Assembly: GCA_963920705.1 (NCBI GenBank)
Contig: OY987240.1
Span: 930,001 to 994,000, forward strand
DNA: 64,000 nucleotides
Direction of reading: 5' to 3'
From: Odiellus spinosus
Taxonomy: Eukaryota; Arthropoda; Arachnida; Opiliones; Phalangiidae
The first letter of the stretch is position 1; each line of letters starts with the position of its first letter. Made by a program: the position numbers and the translations under genes. Below the pieces are notes generated by a model. It ran no database searches. It was not told where the DNA came from and saw only the letters and a program-made list of their open reading frames with translations. This document shows, piece by piece, positions 63,401 to 64,000 of the stretch.

Positions 63401-64000
63401 TACTGTATGGTTTCTTGAATTGGCCAAATTTTCTTGTTTTTCAACGGATTTTTGAAAACTCTTATTATTTAGACTGTCCATTAATTGCTCTTTCGAATGG
63501 CTTTGGTTTTGTCTAAATTGCCAAAACGTGACAAATATAAAATTGGTTAAAATTAAGCAAAAACGCTTAAAAATCCAAGATTATTGGATTCAAATGGACA
63601 CAAAACTTTTGATTTTAAAGCGATTTAGACAAAATTAAGACCACTCGAAAGACCAAATTTTGGTCTATCTAAAAAACAAGAGTTTTGGAAAATCCGTTGA
63701 AAAACCTGGAAAATATGGCCAATTCAAAAAACATCTAATATCAAAAAGCGAATTTTTAAAATCTGAAATTTGACTATTTTGATATTGTATGATTTCTTGA
63801 ATTGGCCATATTTTTCTTGTTTTTCAACGGATTTTTGAAAACTCTTATTATTTAGACTGTCCATTAATTGCTCTTTCGAATGACTTTGGTTTTGTCTAAA
63901 TTGCCAAAACGTGACAAATATAAAATTGGTTAAAATTAAGCAAAAACGCTTAAAAATCCAAGATTATTGGATTCAAATGGACACAAAACTTTTGATTTTA
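60401..64000. repeat. Gamma-rich satellite block to the window end
   Basis: Gamma monomers with frequent GACTGCCCATTAAT and GGTTAAACGTAAGC. CCGTTAAAAAACCTGG occurs near 61016, 62165 and 62933. The TGATACTGTATGG monomer is at 61491 and 63403, about 1,912 bp apart, consistent with a pentamer. A CT deletion (GAAAACTTATT) lies near 63078. The array is cut by the window edge. Confidence 0.75.

Larger units (their letters stand above)
5972..64000. repeat. Main satellite array, ~383-bp monomer, ~151 copies
   Basis: Tandem head-to-tail monomers with spacing close to 383 bp throughout, apart from small indels and two flipped monomers. Each monomer is an inverted pair of half-units. In the copy at 6199-6483, GCGATTTAGACAAAAT and what follows are mirrored by the complement of ATTTTGTCTAAATTGC, with the dyad centre near 6341. 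A second inverted pair, CGCTTAAAAATC (6527-6538) and GATTTTTAAGCG (6573-6584), is a perfect 12-bp stem in most copies. Plus-strand frames of 81 codons (alpha monomers, e.g. 9938-10183) and minus-strand frames of 78 or 111 codons (e.g. 18839-19174) recur with the repeat and are not genes. The array continues past the window end. Centromeric or pericentromeric location is inferred from size and structure. Confidence 0.97.

Noticed and set aside
5972-64000. CRISPR array or bacterial repeat locus
   Set aside because: Repeats are ~383 bp and contiguous, with no unique spacers, and the surroundings are eukaryotic in style.
5972-64000. CENP-B box
   Set aside because: I looked for TTCG....A..CGGG in the monomer classes and saw only TTTCGAATGAC and CTCGAAAGAG, which do not match the essential bases.

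Overview
This window is almost entirely non-coding repetitive DNA from a eukaryotic chromosome. About 58.4 kb of the 64 kb (1-410 and 5972-64000) is one A+T-rich satellite with a monomer of about 383 bp, roughly 151 tandem copies to the right of an interruption and about one to the left. The array runs off both ends, so the true block is larger. It reads like centromeric or pericentromeric heterochromatin. An insect or other arthropod is plausible (A+T-rich satellite of this size, a TCATTT initiator 33 bp after a TATA box in the insert), but no gene fixes the taxon.

The monomer is itself a palindrome-like unit. Two half-units of about 190 bp face each other, so every monomer can fold into a hairpin with arms of about 130 bp and a spacer of about 27 bp. 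This explains why both strands of the array carry short open frames with related predicted peptides; I treat these as shadows of the dyad, not genes. Three monomer classes can be told apart. Alpha has the long plus-strand frame, with TGGGTTGAAATGAAG and AATCAACACG. Beta has TTGGTTAAAATTAAGAAAAAACG and AACACAAAAC. Gamma has GATTTTAAAGCG and GACCAAATTTTGGTC, with a sub-variant carrying GGTTAAACGTAAGC.

The array is a mosaic of higher-order repeats whose period changes along it. An 18-mer of 6,891 bp (about 6.4-18.5 kb) contains one flipped monomer in each copy. It is followed by dimers and pentamers (18.5-25.2 kb), a trimer of 1,149 bp repeated about five times (25.2-31 kb), a hexamer of 2,296 bp (33.1-38.5 kb), dimer/pentamer structure (39.3-46.2 kb), a gamma-only hexamer of 2,297 bp (46.2-54.9 kb), a heptamer of 2,680 bp (56.4-60.4 kb) and gamma-rich monomers to the end. 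Near-identity of adjacent copies points to recent, repeated local amplification.

At 411-5971 a 5.56 kb block interrupts the satellite at a single point, leaving ATT on both sides and no loss of phase. Its left part consists of two diverged direct modules (A 411-1692, B 1693 to about 3990). Each opens with the same 24-bp perfect palindrome, and each holds promoter-like and poly(A)-signal-like sequence. Then comes an A+T-rich stretch with no recognisable gene. The right end is a 928-bp foldback element (5046-5973) with 364-bp arms, each made of two 145-bp tandem repeats. No intact protein-coding gene, tRNA, rRNA or CRISPR array was seen.
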